This document shows, piece by piece, positions 26,383 through 34,732 of a stretch of 64,000 nt of DNA. The translations under genes were made by a program, and so were the position numbers. Source of the stretch: Candidatus Latescibacterota bacterium (GTDB lineage: Bacteria > Latescibacterota > UBA2968 > UBA8231); assembly GCA_022819745.1 (NCBI GenBank), contig JAJEGS010000035.1, positions 186,001-250,000 of the forward strand, in the 5' to 3' direction. Under the pieces are notes generated by a model. That model was not told the DNA's origin. It worked only from the letters and a program-made list of their open reading frames with translations, and searched no databases. Each line of letters begins with the position of its first letter. Position 1 is the stretch's first letter.

Positions 26383-27096
26383 ATGGAAAAGGTCAGATAT
26401 TCCGATTTGATGCCGTGGGAATTTCGCCAGCGGCTGGCAGCTAAGCCGGTTGCGTATCTGCCGCTGGGCACGCTCGAATGGCACGGCGAGCATTTGCCCT
26501 TGGGCAGCGACGCGATCCAGAGCGAAGGGCTGATGATCGAGTGCGCCAAGCGCTTTGGCGGGATCGTCATGCCGCCGATTCACCTCGGGCCGGATCGGGC
26601 GTGGGATCGCGGCGGCAAAGTGCTCCACGGCATGGACTACGCCGACACCACCGAGCCGCACCGGCAGCTAGACGGCAGTTGCTACTGGGTGTCGGACGGA
26701 TTTTTCGGCATCCTAGTCGATGCGATTTTAGCGCAGATCAAGCGTGCGGGCTTCAAGTTCGTGTTCGCCGACGGACACGGACCGAGCCGCAGGGCTTGGC
26801 GCGAGGCCATGGCCGAGCGGGAGCAGCGCTTCGGCCTCAAGCTGGCGGGAGTTACGGACGAAGTAGCGCGGGAGTGGAAAAGTCAGATGGACCACGCCGC
26901 GCGCAACGAAACGTCCCTAGTGATGCACTATCGAGAGGATTTGGTGGACCTCGGACAGTTGTCGGCAGACCGAAGCGTGTGGCCGCAAGGAGTCGGCGGC
27001 GAAGATCCGCGCGACGCCAGCGCCGCATACGGGCGGGAGTGCATGGAGCGGTCCGTGGAAATTGTCGGGCGACTAATTGCAGAGAGCGGAGTTTGA
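26383..27096 (+). CDS. Creatininase family amidohydrolase
   Basis: A 237-residue metal-dependent amidohydrolase. LPLGTLEWHGEHLPLGSDAI has the Glu, His and Asp metal ligands of the creatininase fold, and VFADGHGPSRRAWREAMAER carries the next His; DHAARNETSLVMHYRED is the third conserved block. Homologues open creatinine, formamide or lactam rings and include MftE-type maturases. The ATG at 26383 has GGAG ten bases upstream; an in-frame TTG at 26365 is less likely. It is followed 46 bases later by an enolase-superfamily gene and a serine hydrolase gene in the same direction. Confidence 0.9.
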   Translation: MEKVRYSDLMPWEFRQRLAAKPVAYLPLGTLEWHGEHLPLGSDAIQSEGLMIECAKRFGGIVMPPIHLGPDRAWDRGGKVLHGMDYADTTEPHRQLDGSCYWVSDGFFGILVDAILAQIKRAGFKFVFADGHGPSRRAWREAMAEREQRFGLKLAGVTDEVAREWKSQMDHAARNETSLVMHYREDLVDLGQLSADRSVWPQGVGGEDPRDASAAYGRECMERSVEIVGRLIAESGV

Positions 27097-27142
27097 TTAC
27101 TGTAACCGGCGACCGCGGCCGCCACCTTCAAAAGGACGACGC

Positions 27143-28276
27143 ATGAAAATAACCCAAGTAGAGACCATTCGCTTCAAAACCATCACCAATACCGAGCGCG
27201 ACTCCGACGGCCACGGCCATCCCGGCCCCGAGCGCGAAACCATCCAGACCCTGCTGCAAATAGACACTGACGAAGGCGTCTCCGGCTACTGGTTTGGCGT
27301 CAATGCCCAAGCCATCGACAGCATCGTCAAACCCGCCATAGTCGGCGAAGACCCCTTTTACCGCGAAAAAATCTGGCGCGACCTCAACCACCGCCAGCGC
27401 CTCAATCTGGGCACGCTATCCGATCAAGTGCTCATGTCCGTTGACCTAGCCCTGTGGGATCTGGCCGGACGCGCCCTAGAGCAACCCGTGTACAAACTAT
27501 TGGGCGGCTTGCGCGACAAAGTGCCGGCCTACGCCTCCACCATGTGCGGCGATGACCTCAAAGGCGGCCTGGCCACGCCCGAGGACTACGCCAATTTCGC
27601 CCAGTGGTGCATGGAGCGCGGATACCCCGCCTTCAAACTACACACTTGGCAGCCACCCTACGCCGGCGCGCCCGACCCCAAACGCGACATTGAAGCCTGC
27701 GCCGCCGTGCGCGAGGCCATCGGCCCCGACGTGCCCTGTATGCTCGACCCCTACCACTACTACGACCGCGAAGCCGCCCTATTCCTAGCCAAGGAACTGG
27801 AAAAGCTCGACTATTACTGGATGGAAGAGCCCATGGACGAACACAGCATGTCGTCCTACATCTGGCTGTGCGAGCAGACCAGCTTGCCGATCTGTGGCCC
27901 TGAGACCTGCGAGGGCAAAATGTACGTGCGCGCCGAGTGGATTAAAGCCGGTGCCTGCGACATCAGCCGCTGCGGCGTGGGCGATGTGGGCGGCCTCACC
28001 CCTTTGATGAAAACCGTGCATCTGTGTGAGTCGTTTGGCATGCGCTGCGAGATCCACGGCGGCGGCCCCGGCAACCTGCACGCCCTGTGTGCCATGCACA
28101 ACGGCGAATTCTACGAACGCGGCCTATTGCACCCCTTCATCGACTTCGACCAGCCCGCCCCGTGGCTACACGAGCACGGCGAACTGATGGACGAGCAAGG
28201 TTTTGTCCACGTCCCCCAACGGCCCGGATTGGGGATGAATATCAACTGGGATTACATCGAGAAGAATAAAATCTGA
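27143..28276 (+). CDS. Enolase-superfamily protein (mandelate racemase/muconate lactonizing type)
   Basis: A 377-residue protein starting at the ATG at 27143 (AAAGGA eight bases upstream, MKITQVETIRFKTIT is a standard family start); an upstream extension of 22 codons is open but not supported. Metal ligands are CMLDPYHYY (Asp), WMEEPMDEH (Glu) and GPETCEG (Glu). The base candidates are the Lys/His of AFKLHTW and the His of CEIHGGGPGNLHAL. The KxH and GGGPGN features resemble L-rhamnonate- or galactarate-dehydratase-like branches. It probably dehydrates a sugar acid. The next gene, a serine hydrolase, begins 35 bases later. Confidence 0.9.
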   Translation: MKITQVETIRFKTITNTERDSDGHGHPGPERETIQTLLQIDTDEGVSGYWFGVNAQAIDSIVKPAIVGEDPFYREKIWRDLNHRQRLNLGTLSDQVLMSVDLALWDLAGRALEQPVYKLLGGLRDKVPAYASTMCGDDLKGGLATPEDYANFAQWCMERGYPAFKLHTWQPPYAGAPDPKRDIEACAAVREAIGPDVPCMLDPYHYYDREAALFLAKELEKLDYYWMEEPMDEHSMSSYIWLCEQTSLPICGPETCEGKMYVRAEWIKAGACDISRCGVGDVGGLTPLMKTVHLCESFGMRCEIHGGGPGNLHALCAMHNGEFYERGLLHPFIDFDQPAPWLHEHGELMDEQGFVHVPQRPGLGMNINWDYIEKNKI

Positions 28277-28311
28277 GCTAATACTCCATCCATTGACGAA
28301 GGAGCAAACCA

Positions 28312-29337
28312 TTGGCCTCCATGACATTTCCAAAAGATAACTGGGAGACAATCCCCCCTGATGAGGCCGGCTTCGATCCCGACCGCCTGCACAAAGCCAA
28401 AGTCTGGCTGGACGAGCGCGTAGCAGACCGCAAGTACCGCTTCGCGATCGTTCGGGGCGGCAAGCTCGTCGTCGAGTGGAACCATCGGGTCGAGCGTGAT
28501 GAGAAGCTGGCGATAGCCTCGACGTGGAAGTCGATGCTGTCGAATGTATTGGGCATCGCCGTCGCCGAAGGGAAATTGCCTTCGGTTGACGCGGCGATCT
28601 ACGATTACTGGCCCGAATATATGGACGTGCCGGAAGGGACAGGCCCCAAGGACGGCCGCTACGCCTTCCCGAAAGACCGCCAGATTACCTTCCGCCAGCT
28701 CATATCGAACACCTCCGGATATATGAAGCCCGGCGAAGAGCCTGGGACGGTGTTCCACTACCAGAGTTGGGGAATGAATATCCTTTCGCACGCCGTGGCG
28801 CACCTATACGGCTATTACGACGCGGAAGACCCAGAGAAATCCGACGGCTGCATGCGGCTGATGCAAGAGAAACTCGCAGAGCCGCTCGGCGCGGCATGGG
28901 CGTTCTCATCGGGCGCGATGGAGCTGCACCCCTTGGCGCGACAGCATATTTTCGGCTATGGTACGAGGATTTCGACCACCGCGCTCGACTTGGCTCGCGC
29001 CGGGTGGCTGTGGTGCAACTATGGCCGCTGGGGGGATGTACAGCTCGTGCCGGAAGCGTGGATGCGCGATTCGACCCAGGTCGCGCCGCATATCAAGGTG
29101 CACTGCGCCGAAAATGACTGGCTCTACGGGAACGGGTTCTGGAGCAACTCTGAGGGCATGATCTGGCCCGAGTTGCCGCGCGATGGCTTTCATTCGTGGG
29201 GTGCCGGCGGTCATTACACCGCCGTGTTCCCCGGCGAGGAACTGGTGATCGTGCAAAACCCAGATCCGCTCGGGGTGCGCGGTGGCGAAGGGGCCAATCC
29301 GGAGCTAATCGAACTGGTTTTCGCGGCCTGCGACTAG
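28312..29337 (+). CDS. Class C beta-lactamase-like serine hydrolase
   Basis: A 341-residue member of the beta-lactamase/penicillin-binding-protein-like family, with no signal peptide, so probably a cytoplasmic esterase, amidase or lactonase. The SxxK nucleophile motif is STWKS (Ser70, Lys73), the YxN equivalent is YQSWGMN with Ser in third place, and the last block is HSWGAGGHYTAVFPGEELVI. TTG at 28312 is the likely start: GAAGGAG ends seven bases before it, while the ATG at 28321 is 16 bases away, too far. It is the last gene of the run creatininase - enolase superfamily - hydrolase. Confidence 0.87.
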   Translation: MASMTFPKDNWETIPPDEAGFDPDRLHKAKVWLDERVADRKYRFAIVRGGKLVVEWNHRVERDEKLAIASTWKSMLSNVLGIAVAEGKLPSVDAAIYDYWPEYMDVPEGTGPKDGRYAFPKDRQITFRQLISNTSGYMKPGEEPGTVFHYQSWGMNILSHAVAHLYGYYDAEDPEKSDGCMRLMQEKLAEPLGAAWAFSSGAMELHPLARQHIFGYGTRISTTALDLARAGWLWCNYGRWGDVQLVPEAWMRDSTQVAPHIKVHCAENDWLYGNGFWSNSEGMIWPELPRDGFHSWGAGGHYTAVFPGEELVIVQNPDPLGVRGGEGANPELIELVFAACD

Positions 29338-29394
29338 ACGGACCGCTGGGGTGTATCTGTACTATCCGGGAGGCGTGCAGACCCAGCGCATGCT

Positions 29395-30576
29395 CTACAG
29401 GGTACGAGTGGACGCGGCTCGCTCAGCGAGCGCCTGCCAGATCGACGCCACCACGGCCCAGTAAATCGCCGTCTGCACAATACCGGAGCTTGGCAAAATC
29501 TCCACGTCGTACCCCGGCACCCGCGTCACCGCATCGCCGAAGGGCCACTTCGGCCGGATGACATAGTCCGGCTGCGGGCCGTCCAATCCGTCCCCGGTGA
29601 TTACCTCGACGATCTGCGCACCCGCCCGGCGCGCGACCTGGTAGGCTTGCGTTGGCCGCCGGTAGTATCCAAGGAAGAAGAACAAATCCCCTGACTCCAG
29701 CTCGCGCTCAAGTTCGGCCACCGACGGAGACTCCCCATCGAGCCGCGCTAGGCGACGCATGTACAGCGGATCACCCGGCGCTCCGTGTTGATACACGGGG
29801 AAGTGAGAAATCATGCCCGCATGAATAACACCGCCATCGTTGAGGACCTGAGCACAGACCTCACCGACACGGTCAATCGCCCTCGCCTCCTCCTCCATCA
29901 GAGCGCTCAGAATCCCTCCGATTGCGTCCAAGTAGTCCCCACCCACCTGTCCCGGAGGTATCGCCGGCACTTGGTGTGCCTGGTGGAACCGCGAGCCAGC
30001 AAACTGGGCATTGCGATCCCTCGCCCCTGCCACTAGCACACTCTGATACATGGCAGGCATCCGCCCAACCCGGGTCAAGGCGGCCACGATCTCGCCGGTG
30101 AAGGTCCACAAGACAACCAAATTCTGCAGAGAGATCAGCGGGTAGCCCTCGCCGCCGAAGGGAGCGGTCACTGCCTCTGACAGGGAAATTTCGCTCTCTA
30201 GGAATAGGTCGGCACCCAACTGCGAATCCGCCCCAGCCCATGAGGCCGGCCCAATGCCGACGATCAGAGCACCCGAGGCGCGCAGATCCCGCAACAACTC
30301 CAACTCCTGGTCCGGCGGGGCTCCCGACCAGCCGAGAATCACCACGTCATTCGGCGACAGTACCGTCTCGGGTGTCCACTCCTCGGCCAGCATCAGCCCA
30401 CCAGAGCGGATGAAACCCTCCGATGTAAAGTCCGGCCGCACGCTGGCCAGCAGTAACCGTCCATCCGCCGCAAGCCGTCCGGCAACCTGGTCGGCGACCT
30501 CCGAGATTGCCAACAGTCGCGGTCTCAGGCCCTCAATGCCTGCCAAGAGCGCTGCGAGATAGTCCACACAATTCAC
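29395..30576 (-). CDS. Unknown protein, possibly SIS-like sugar-phosphate-binding fold
   Basis: A 393-residue protein I do not recognise. It has two alpha/beta halves. The first has RLLLASVRPDFTSEGFIRSG and LSPNDVVILGWSGAPPDQEL; the second has GGVIHAGMISHFPVYQHGAP then LESGDLFFFLGYYRRPTQAY followed by AGAQIVEVITG. The alternation of strand, loop and helix with small residues recalls the SIS (sugar isomerase) fold or the neighbouring-strand topology of some amidohydrolases. No signal peptide. Its start overlaps the stop of the ceramidase-like gene upstream by four bases, so it belongs to that operon. Function unknown. Confidence 0.75.
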   Translation of the reverse strand: MNCVDYLAALLAGIEGLRPRLLAISEVADQVAGRLAADGRLLLASVRPDFTSEGFIRSGGLMLAEEWTPETVLSPNDVVILGWSGAPPDQELELLRDLRASGALIVGIGPASWAGADSQLGADLFLESEISLSEAVTAPFGGEGYPLISLQNLVVLWTFTGEIVAALTRVGRMPAMYQSVLVAGARDRNAQFAGSRFHQAHQVPAIPPGQVGGDYLDAIGGILSALMEEEARAIDRVGEVCAQVLNDGGVIHAGMISHFPVYQHGAPGDPLYMRRLARLDGESPSVAELERELESGDLFFFLGYYRRPTQAYQVARRAGAQIVEVITGDGLDGPQPDYVIRPKWPFGDAVTRVPGYDVEILPSSGIVQTAIYWAVVASIWQALAERAASTRTL

Positions 30577-31892
30577 TCTGCCGCAGCCAGTTCCAAGGCC
30601 CGAAGTGCCCCGTCGGTCAGGACCCGATCCGCGTCGTCGCGCAGAAAGCGCCCCTGATGGCTCGCCCTCGCATCGAGGACCTCGTAGCCCCCGTAGGGTA
30701 CCTCCTCACTCGTCGGCACGTAGCCGATGGCACCGTTGGCGTACCCCACGGGCAAGGTCAAAGAAAAAGGCGACGCCTCGGCAATAGCCAGCCCCGTCTC
30801 GACGAAAATCTCTCCCGGCAGGCCGATGAGGGCCACGTCGTCCAAAGCCACGACCTGTAATTCTAGGGGCAAGCCCGTAGCCACCGAGCCGCTCTGACAT
30901 GCCTCGAACCGCTCCTTGGCGGCAAAGTAGCGGCGGCAGACCTGCCAGTTCCGGTGGTGCTCGCCCTTGAGCTGACGAAAGGCCGGTTCCCACTCTGCCA
31001 GTTCGCGCTCGCACTCCTCCTGCGACGGCATGGGCTGGAGGGGCAACTCAAAGGCGTGCTGGGCACAGCGCAACCGGCCGCCCCGTCTCAGATCGGCTCG
31101 GTCCAACACCGTCTGCAGCACCGCATCACCAGCCCTGGTACCGTGGCGCGCGGCAAGGGCAAAGGAGCCGCGCGGATGGGGGTTGATATTGCCAGCACAG
31201 CCGTTGACGAACAGCGCCGTCACGCCCGACAGTTGGGCCTCGATCAACTGCATGGCATGGCCGATCCAGTCGGCTGTGAACAGGTAGTTGTCGCTCACTA
31301 GACAGGTGCCGTGGGCCGCGTGCTGATAGATCACCGACAGCGGACCGCCGTCCTCGCGCTCAAACCACACCGCATCGACCCAGGGTGCCACCGCTCCGTC
31401 GGGGTTGACGCCGATGCGAGTCGTGCCATCGGCCTGTCGCTCCCGGCGGTTGACGCCGACCTGCAGCGGATGACGGCCCGTGCCCCAGCGCACGGGCACC
31501 GCCGAGGTGGCCGCTTGCAGGGCCGCCCCGGCCATGTAGTAGCTCACCCCGTCGATATAGGTAGCGACCTGTTCCTCCAGCGCCGAAAAGTCAGAGTACA
31601 TCAGCGGACCACCGTGCGTGTGCGAGAAGGCGAGGAATACGTGGGCCGCAGGAACCCCCGTTGCTGCGTGCACCAACTCGCGCACGCGAGTGACCTGCTC
31701 CGCTCTCATGCCGAGCAGATCGTTGGCAATGATCACGGCTTGGGTCGAGCCGTCGTCGAGGAACAAGGCGTGGGTGTTGAGGTGGTCGTGTACGCCCTCG
31801 GCCCCGTGGTCGCGGGCACCGTATCCGCCCATGGGGCAGCCGATCGGTGGAGTGATCCGGGCACCGCCGGTTCCGGCTAGTAAGTCGTTCAT
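30573..31892 (-). CDS. Neutral/alkaline non-lysosomal ceramidase-like hydrolase (first copy)
   Basis: A 439-residue enzyme with the zinc site of neutral ceramidases: AFSHTHGGPLMYSD gives two His, VIYQHAAHGTCLVSDN the third, and ALFVNGCAGNINPHPRGSFA the conserved block. ALIGLPGEIFVETGLAIAEA and VGYANGAIGYVPTSEEVPYG complete the family pattern. There is no signal peptide, whereas classical ceramidases are secreted, and the length is well below the roughly 650-700 residues of true ceramidases, so the C-terminal beta-sandwich is missing. The substrate may be an N-acyl sugar or similar small amide. It is followed by the unknown gene at 29395-30576 with a four-base overlap. Confidence 0.88.
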   Translation of the reverse strand: MNDLLAGTGGARITPPIGCPMGGYGARDHGAEGVHDHLNTHALFLDDGSTQAVIIANDLLGMRAEQVTRVRELVHAATGVPAAHVFLAFSHTHGGPLMYSDFSALEEQVATYIDGVSYYMAGAALQAATSAVPVRWGTGRHPLQVGVNRRERQADGTTRIGVNPDGAVAPWVDAVWFEREDGGPLSVIYQHAAHGTCLVSDNYLFTADWIGHAMQLIEAQLSGVTALFVNGCAGNINPHPRGSFALAARHGTRAGDAVLQTVLDRADLRRGGRLRCAQHAFELPLQPMPSQEECERELAEWEPAFRQLKGEHHRNWQVCRRYFAAKERFEACQSGSVATGLPLELQVVALDDVALIGLPGEIFVETGLAIAEASPFSLTLPVGYANGAIGYVPTSEEVPYGGYEVLDARASHQGRFLRDDADRVLTDGALRALELAAAE

Positions 31893-31916
31893 TATCCTTT
31901 CTCCTACTCTCGTTGG

Positions 31917-33203
31917 TTAAGGGCCCCGCAGCACCTTCTCAATGGCACCGCGCACAATCTTTTCCGACCGCCCCGACACAAAGGCGTCCACAGGCTCGTA
32001 TCCCCCCTCGGCAAAGGAACTCGCCAAGGTTACATACCCAGTCCCCAAATCTCCGTATCCCGCCACCGCGACAAAGGCATCGGGCCGACTCGCCTGCGCG
32101 TGCAGTTGGTATTCGATAAAGATCTCGCCCGGCAAATGGACCACCGCCACTCGGTCGTTGAGGTGCAAACAAGTGATGGGAATGGGCCGCTCGCTACGGC
32201 GCAGATACGTCAGCATGAGGGCGGCTTTGCTATGCACTTTGGCCCCGATGGCCGACGAGGTGATTTGCGCCAGCAGGTTTTCTTCGTCCATATCCTCCCT
32301 CGGCGGTAGCCGCACCGGCTCGACCGTCCAGCGCACATGCTCCAGCGGCTGCCGTGCACTACCCTGCTCCGCCTCCAACATGGCCCGATGGATGCGCTCA
32401 GTAAACAATTCCCGGTTGTCAGCTATACCATCGTTGTACTTGCCCGCGGTGACATTGCCCGCGCAACCGGTAAAGTATATGTGCGGTACGCCGCTTTCCT
32501 CCCTGCGGCGGTTGCGCGCCAAGCCGACGAATTCGGACGTCACCAGTCCGGTGCCGTCCTCGCTGGTGGGATGGACGGCGTAGTAGTGCAACAGGGCCAA
32601 GAGCGTTTCCCCTTGGTAAAAGCCAATCGTCTTGAGCATGGGGTCGATGATGCCCTCGGGCGCGTCCCGCACTTGTGGATCGCGACACTGGGTCCAGCGC
32701 ACCCCAGCCACCTTGCCGTCTGGCCCCATCACCCGCCGATTGGAGGCGATTTTCTCGACTTTGGCCTCACCCACCGCAATATCCGTGCAGGGCTGCAGCT
32801 TGGTCATAGCCTCGCCCGCCGCTCGCGCCGCTTGCGCCCGCACCCTTTCAGCCCAATCCCCAGCCATAATGATATTGGGACGGCCGTGGGCATCGAGAAT
32901 GTCTTGGGCGTCGCGGTCGGGCCAGGGCGTATCGTGGGCGTGGATACAGTGCACGGCTACGCGCCCAGCCTCGGTACCTACGGCCTGAGCCAATTCCCCG
33001 CGCCAGCGGTCGTAATCGCCGTTGCTCAATTCAGCCCAATCCAAGGCGCACAAGACCATGGGCAATTGATCGTCCGGCACCAAAATCAGTCCCAAGGCAG
33101 ACAACGGGTCGGCGATACCCTTGGCCGGTGGATACCACCCCGCACAGAGCGGATGGCCCAGCGGCGGCGTAACGTCGGATTGGAATGTGGCGAGTTGCAG
33201 CAT
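31917..33203 (-). CDS. Neutral ceramidase-like hydrolase (second copy)
   Basis: A 428-residue paralogue of the preceding gene. The start is ATG at 33203 because LQLATFQSDVTPPLGHPLCA matches the family start; the open frame to 33287 overlaps the VapC gene. Zinc-site blocks: VAVHCIHAHDTPWPDRDA, LLALLHYYAVHPTSEDGTG and IYFTGCAGNVTAGKYNDG; the end has VAVVHLPGEIFIEYQLHAQA and VAGYGDLGTGYVTLASSF. No signal peptide. It precedes the first copy by 24 bases, so the two ceramidase-like genes and the unknown gene form one operon. Divergent sequence suggests different substrates or a heteromeric pair rather than a recent duplication. Confidence 0.88.
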   Translation of the reverse strand: MLQLATFQSDVTPPLGHPLCAGWYPPAKGIADPLSALGLILVPDDQLPMVLCALDWAELSNGDYDRWRGELAQAVGTEAGRVAVHCIHAHDTPWPDRDAQDILDAHGRPNIIMAGDWAERVRAQAARAAGEAMTKLQPCTDIAVGEAKVEKIASNRRVMGPDGKVAGVRWTQCRDPQVRDAPEGIIDPMLKTIGFYQGETLLALLHYYAVHPTSEDGTGLVTSEFVGLARNRRREESGVPHIYFTGCAGNVTAGKYNDGIADNRELFTERIHRAMLEAEQGSARQPLEHVRWTVEPVRLPPREDMDEENLLAQITSSAIGAKVHSKAALMLTYLRRSERPIPITCLHLNDRVAVVHLPGEIFIEYQLHAQASRPDAFVAVAGYGDLGTGYVTLASSFAEGGYEPVDAFVSGRSEKIVRGAIEKVLRGP

Positions 33204-33256
33204 GGTTTTCTCAATGCGGGATGATTGACGATTAGCAAAACGGTATGATGGAGCGT

Positions 33257-33688
33257 TTATGAGCATTCGCTGAGTCGATCGGCCCATATTTGCAGAAACT
33301 CCTCGGGCGTCGCAATGCTCACTCCTAGCTGGGGGAAGTCGCTCGGATTGCGCGTGATAAGAACATGGGCTCCAACTCGAACGGCAGAATGGAATTGAAT
33401 GGCATCCTCGAAATCGTCGCAGGCTGAGTCGATAGCCTGATTGATGATTTTGGCGTCGGGGGCCACCGAATCGAATGTATCCCGCAGCAGTTTCAATACT
33501 TTTTCGGCCTTTGTCTTGCTTTCAGCTTTTCGCACAATGTAGTAAATGTTGTTGAAGCTAATGGCTGAAATGAACGCCGTAATTTCCCCGCGCTCGGCCA
33601 GCGTCCAAACGTAGGCAGAGGCTCGATAGTGGGGTTCGCGGCGCGTGAGTACATCCAGCAGAACATTGGTATCCACCAGCGCAATCAC
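33257..33688 (-). CDS. VapC-like PIN-domain toxin
   Basis: A 143-residue PIN ribonuclease. IALVDTNVLLDVLTRREPHY has the first Asp, AFISAISFNNIYYIVRKAES the second conserved block, and CDDFEDAIQFHSAVRVGAHV the D-x-x-D; LITRNPSDFPQLGVSIATPE ends the domain. The start is GTG at 33688, sharing one base with the stop codon of the antitoxin gene (TAGTG). It should cleave RNA and be held in check by its partner. The pair is autoregulated, as the operator upstream suggests. Confidence 0.92.
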   Translation of the reverse strand: MIALVDTNVLLDVLTRREPHYRASAYVWTLAERGEITAFISAISFNNIYYIVRKAESKTKAEKVLKLLRDTFDSVAPDAKIINQAIDSACDDFEDAIQFHSAVRVGAHVLITRNPSDFPQLGVSIATPEEFLQIWADRLSECS

Positions 33689-33942
33689 TACCGCACTCCA
33701 TATTTTTCCGCCAGCGCGTTTTCGAGCAACTCGCCCTCCGCTCGATCCATTGGCAACTTCACGATTCCAGACGCACTGAGCGCAATCGGGCCTAAGGTAT
33801 CTTTAGGATCGCATTCTTGGTCAATCGTGCGAAAAAGCCGGACGAAAAGTGCCGAGACACTGGTTTTCTTTTTAGCTGCGATCCGCTTGGTCTCGGCGAT
33901 AACTTCCTCTGGCGCACTCAGGGTCAGTTTTTTAACGGCCAT
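33688..33942 (-). CDS. DUF6364-type VapB antitoxin
   Basis: An 84-residue antitoxin. The first third, VKKLTLSAPEEVIAETKRIA, then AKKKTSVSALFVRLFRTI, is a ribbon-helix-helix DNA-binding domain, the second half wraps the toxin. The DUF6364 family is typically coupled to PIN toxins. GAGG precedes the ATG by eight bases, and the stop overlaps the toxin start. The promoter and palindromes at 33967-34016 are just upstream, consistent with a self-repressing operon. Confidence 0.85.
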   Translation of the reverse strand: MAVKKLTLSAPEEVIAETKRIAAKKKTSVSALFVRLFRTIDQECDPKDTLGPIALSASGIVKLPMDRAEGELLENALAEKYGVR

Positions 33943-33966
33943 CTTAGCCTCATTTGGATTGTATTT

Positions 33967-34016
33967 ATACGTATTATTTTTTTGAAAAATTACGTAATTT
34001 TAACCTCAAGTGTCAA
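33967..34016 (-). promoter_or_regulatory. VapBC promoter with paired TACGTA palindromes (likely operator)
   Basis: A perfect 16-bp palindrome AAAATTACGTAATTTT (33986-34001) and an 8-bp palindrome ATACGTAT (33967-33974) share the core TACGTA and have centres 23 bases apart, about two helical turns. On the minus strand TTGACA (34016-34011) stands 16-18 bases ahead of a -10 segment that lies inside the large palindrome. An RHH antitoxin bound there would cover the -10 region. The placement directly before the VapB gene makes this the operator of the module. Confidence 0.72.
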
Positions 34017-34036
34017 ACATATCACGCGCTGCGTAA

Positions 34037-34732
34037 TCATGCGATGTTACCTTTGGCCTTGTCTTTTGCCCACTGTACGCCGGTCTTTCCTCCGATCCAA
34101 TCGATCATAGCACGGAACGTCGGGCACTGTTCCGCTATCTCTCGTAGGTCTGCGTTTCTGAGAATGGCATTGCTATCAGTGTTTTCACGATAGGACCGCT
34201 TGAGTTCTCTCTGAAAGAGTTCCTCAATAATTCTCTTCGGGGGTCTGTCTTGATTCTGCTTCTCTGGAGGTCGCCGCCAGCCGCTGGGCCTATTCGACAT
34301 CTTGAGTCGGGACTGGAGTTGACTCGTCGCAGCAAGGAGTAGCACTTCCAAATCGTGTTTCAGTGCGCTGGCATAAAAACGCGCGATATGACTGTCAACA
34401 TCAGCCCGTCTGCCCATCTGCTGCTGCAAGTGCTGTTTCACCAAGCGTGTTTGAACGCCTTGCAACTCTTGCAAATTGTTGTGCTTGTACTCCGTATCCG
34501 CATAATCCCGATTCGGATAGAGATCGGGTAAGCCGACAACGAGATCGTGTGCATCATTTGCCAGTTTCTCGGTCGCTCGTGAGCCAATTTTTTTGAAATA
34601 GTTGGACTTGCTATCAAGAGGTATTACCTGAATGCCCCAGCCTTTTTCGCTGAGCTTCTGCTTCCAGCCGTTCCACAATGCCGACAGTGCCTGAACATCC
34701 GATCTCCCCTCCACAAAAATCCACACCTTCAT
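34037..34732 (-). CDS. DUF4276 protein (TOPRIM-like), partner of the ATPase
   Basis: A 231-residue protein. VWIFVEGRSDVQALSALWNG is the TOPRIM-like acidic start (Glu in VEGxSD) and DLVVGLPDLYPNRDY the second acidic block; KHDLEVLLLAATSQLQSRLK and EKQNQDRPPKRIIEELF then LREIAEQCPTFRAMIDWI are the DUF4276 hallmarks. TOPRIM proteins paired with ATPases act as nucleases in antiphage systems such as OLD, Gabija and PARIS; DUF4276 itself has no proven activity known to me. Its ATG overlaps the ATPase stop (ATGA). The C-terminal end is 94 bases from the VapB gene. Confidence 0.87.
   Translation of the reverse strand: MKVWIFVEGRSDVQALSALWNGWKQKLSEKGWGIQVIPLDSKSNYFKKIGSRATEKLANDAHDLVVGLPDLYPNRDYADTEYKHNNLQELQGVQTRLVKQHLQQQMGRRADVDSHIARFYASALKHDLEVLLLAATSQLQSRLKMSNRPSGWRRPPEKQNQDRPPKRIIEELFQRELKRSYRENTDSNAILRNADLREIAEQCPTFRAMIDWIGGKTGVQWAKDKAKGNIA

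Noticed and set aside
30573..33203. The two ceramidase-like genes as a recent tandem duplication
   Set aside because: The two proteins share motifs but little other sequence, so the duplication would be old or they were acquired separately.
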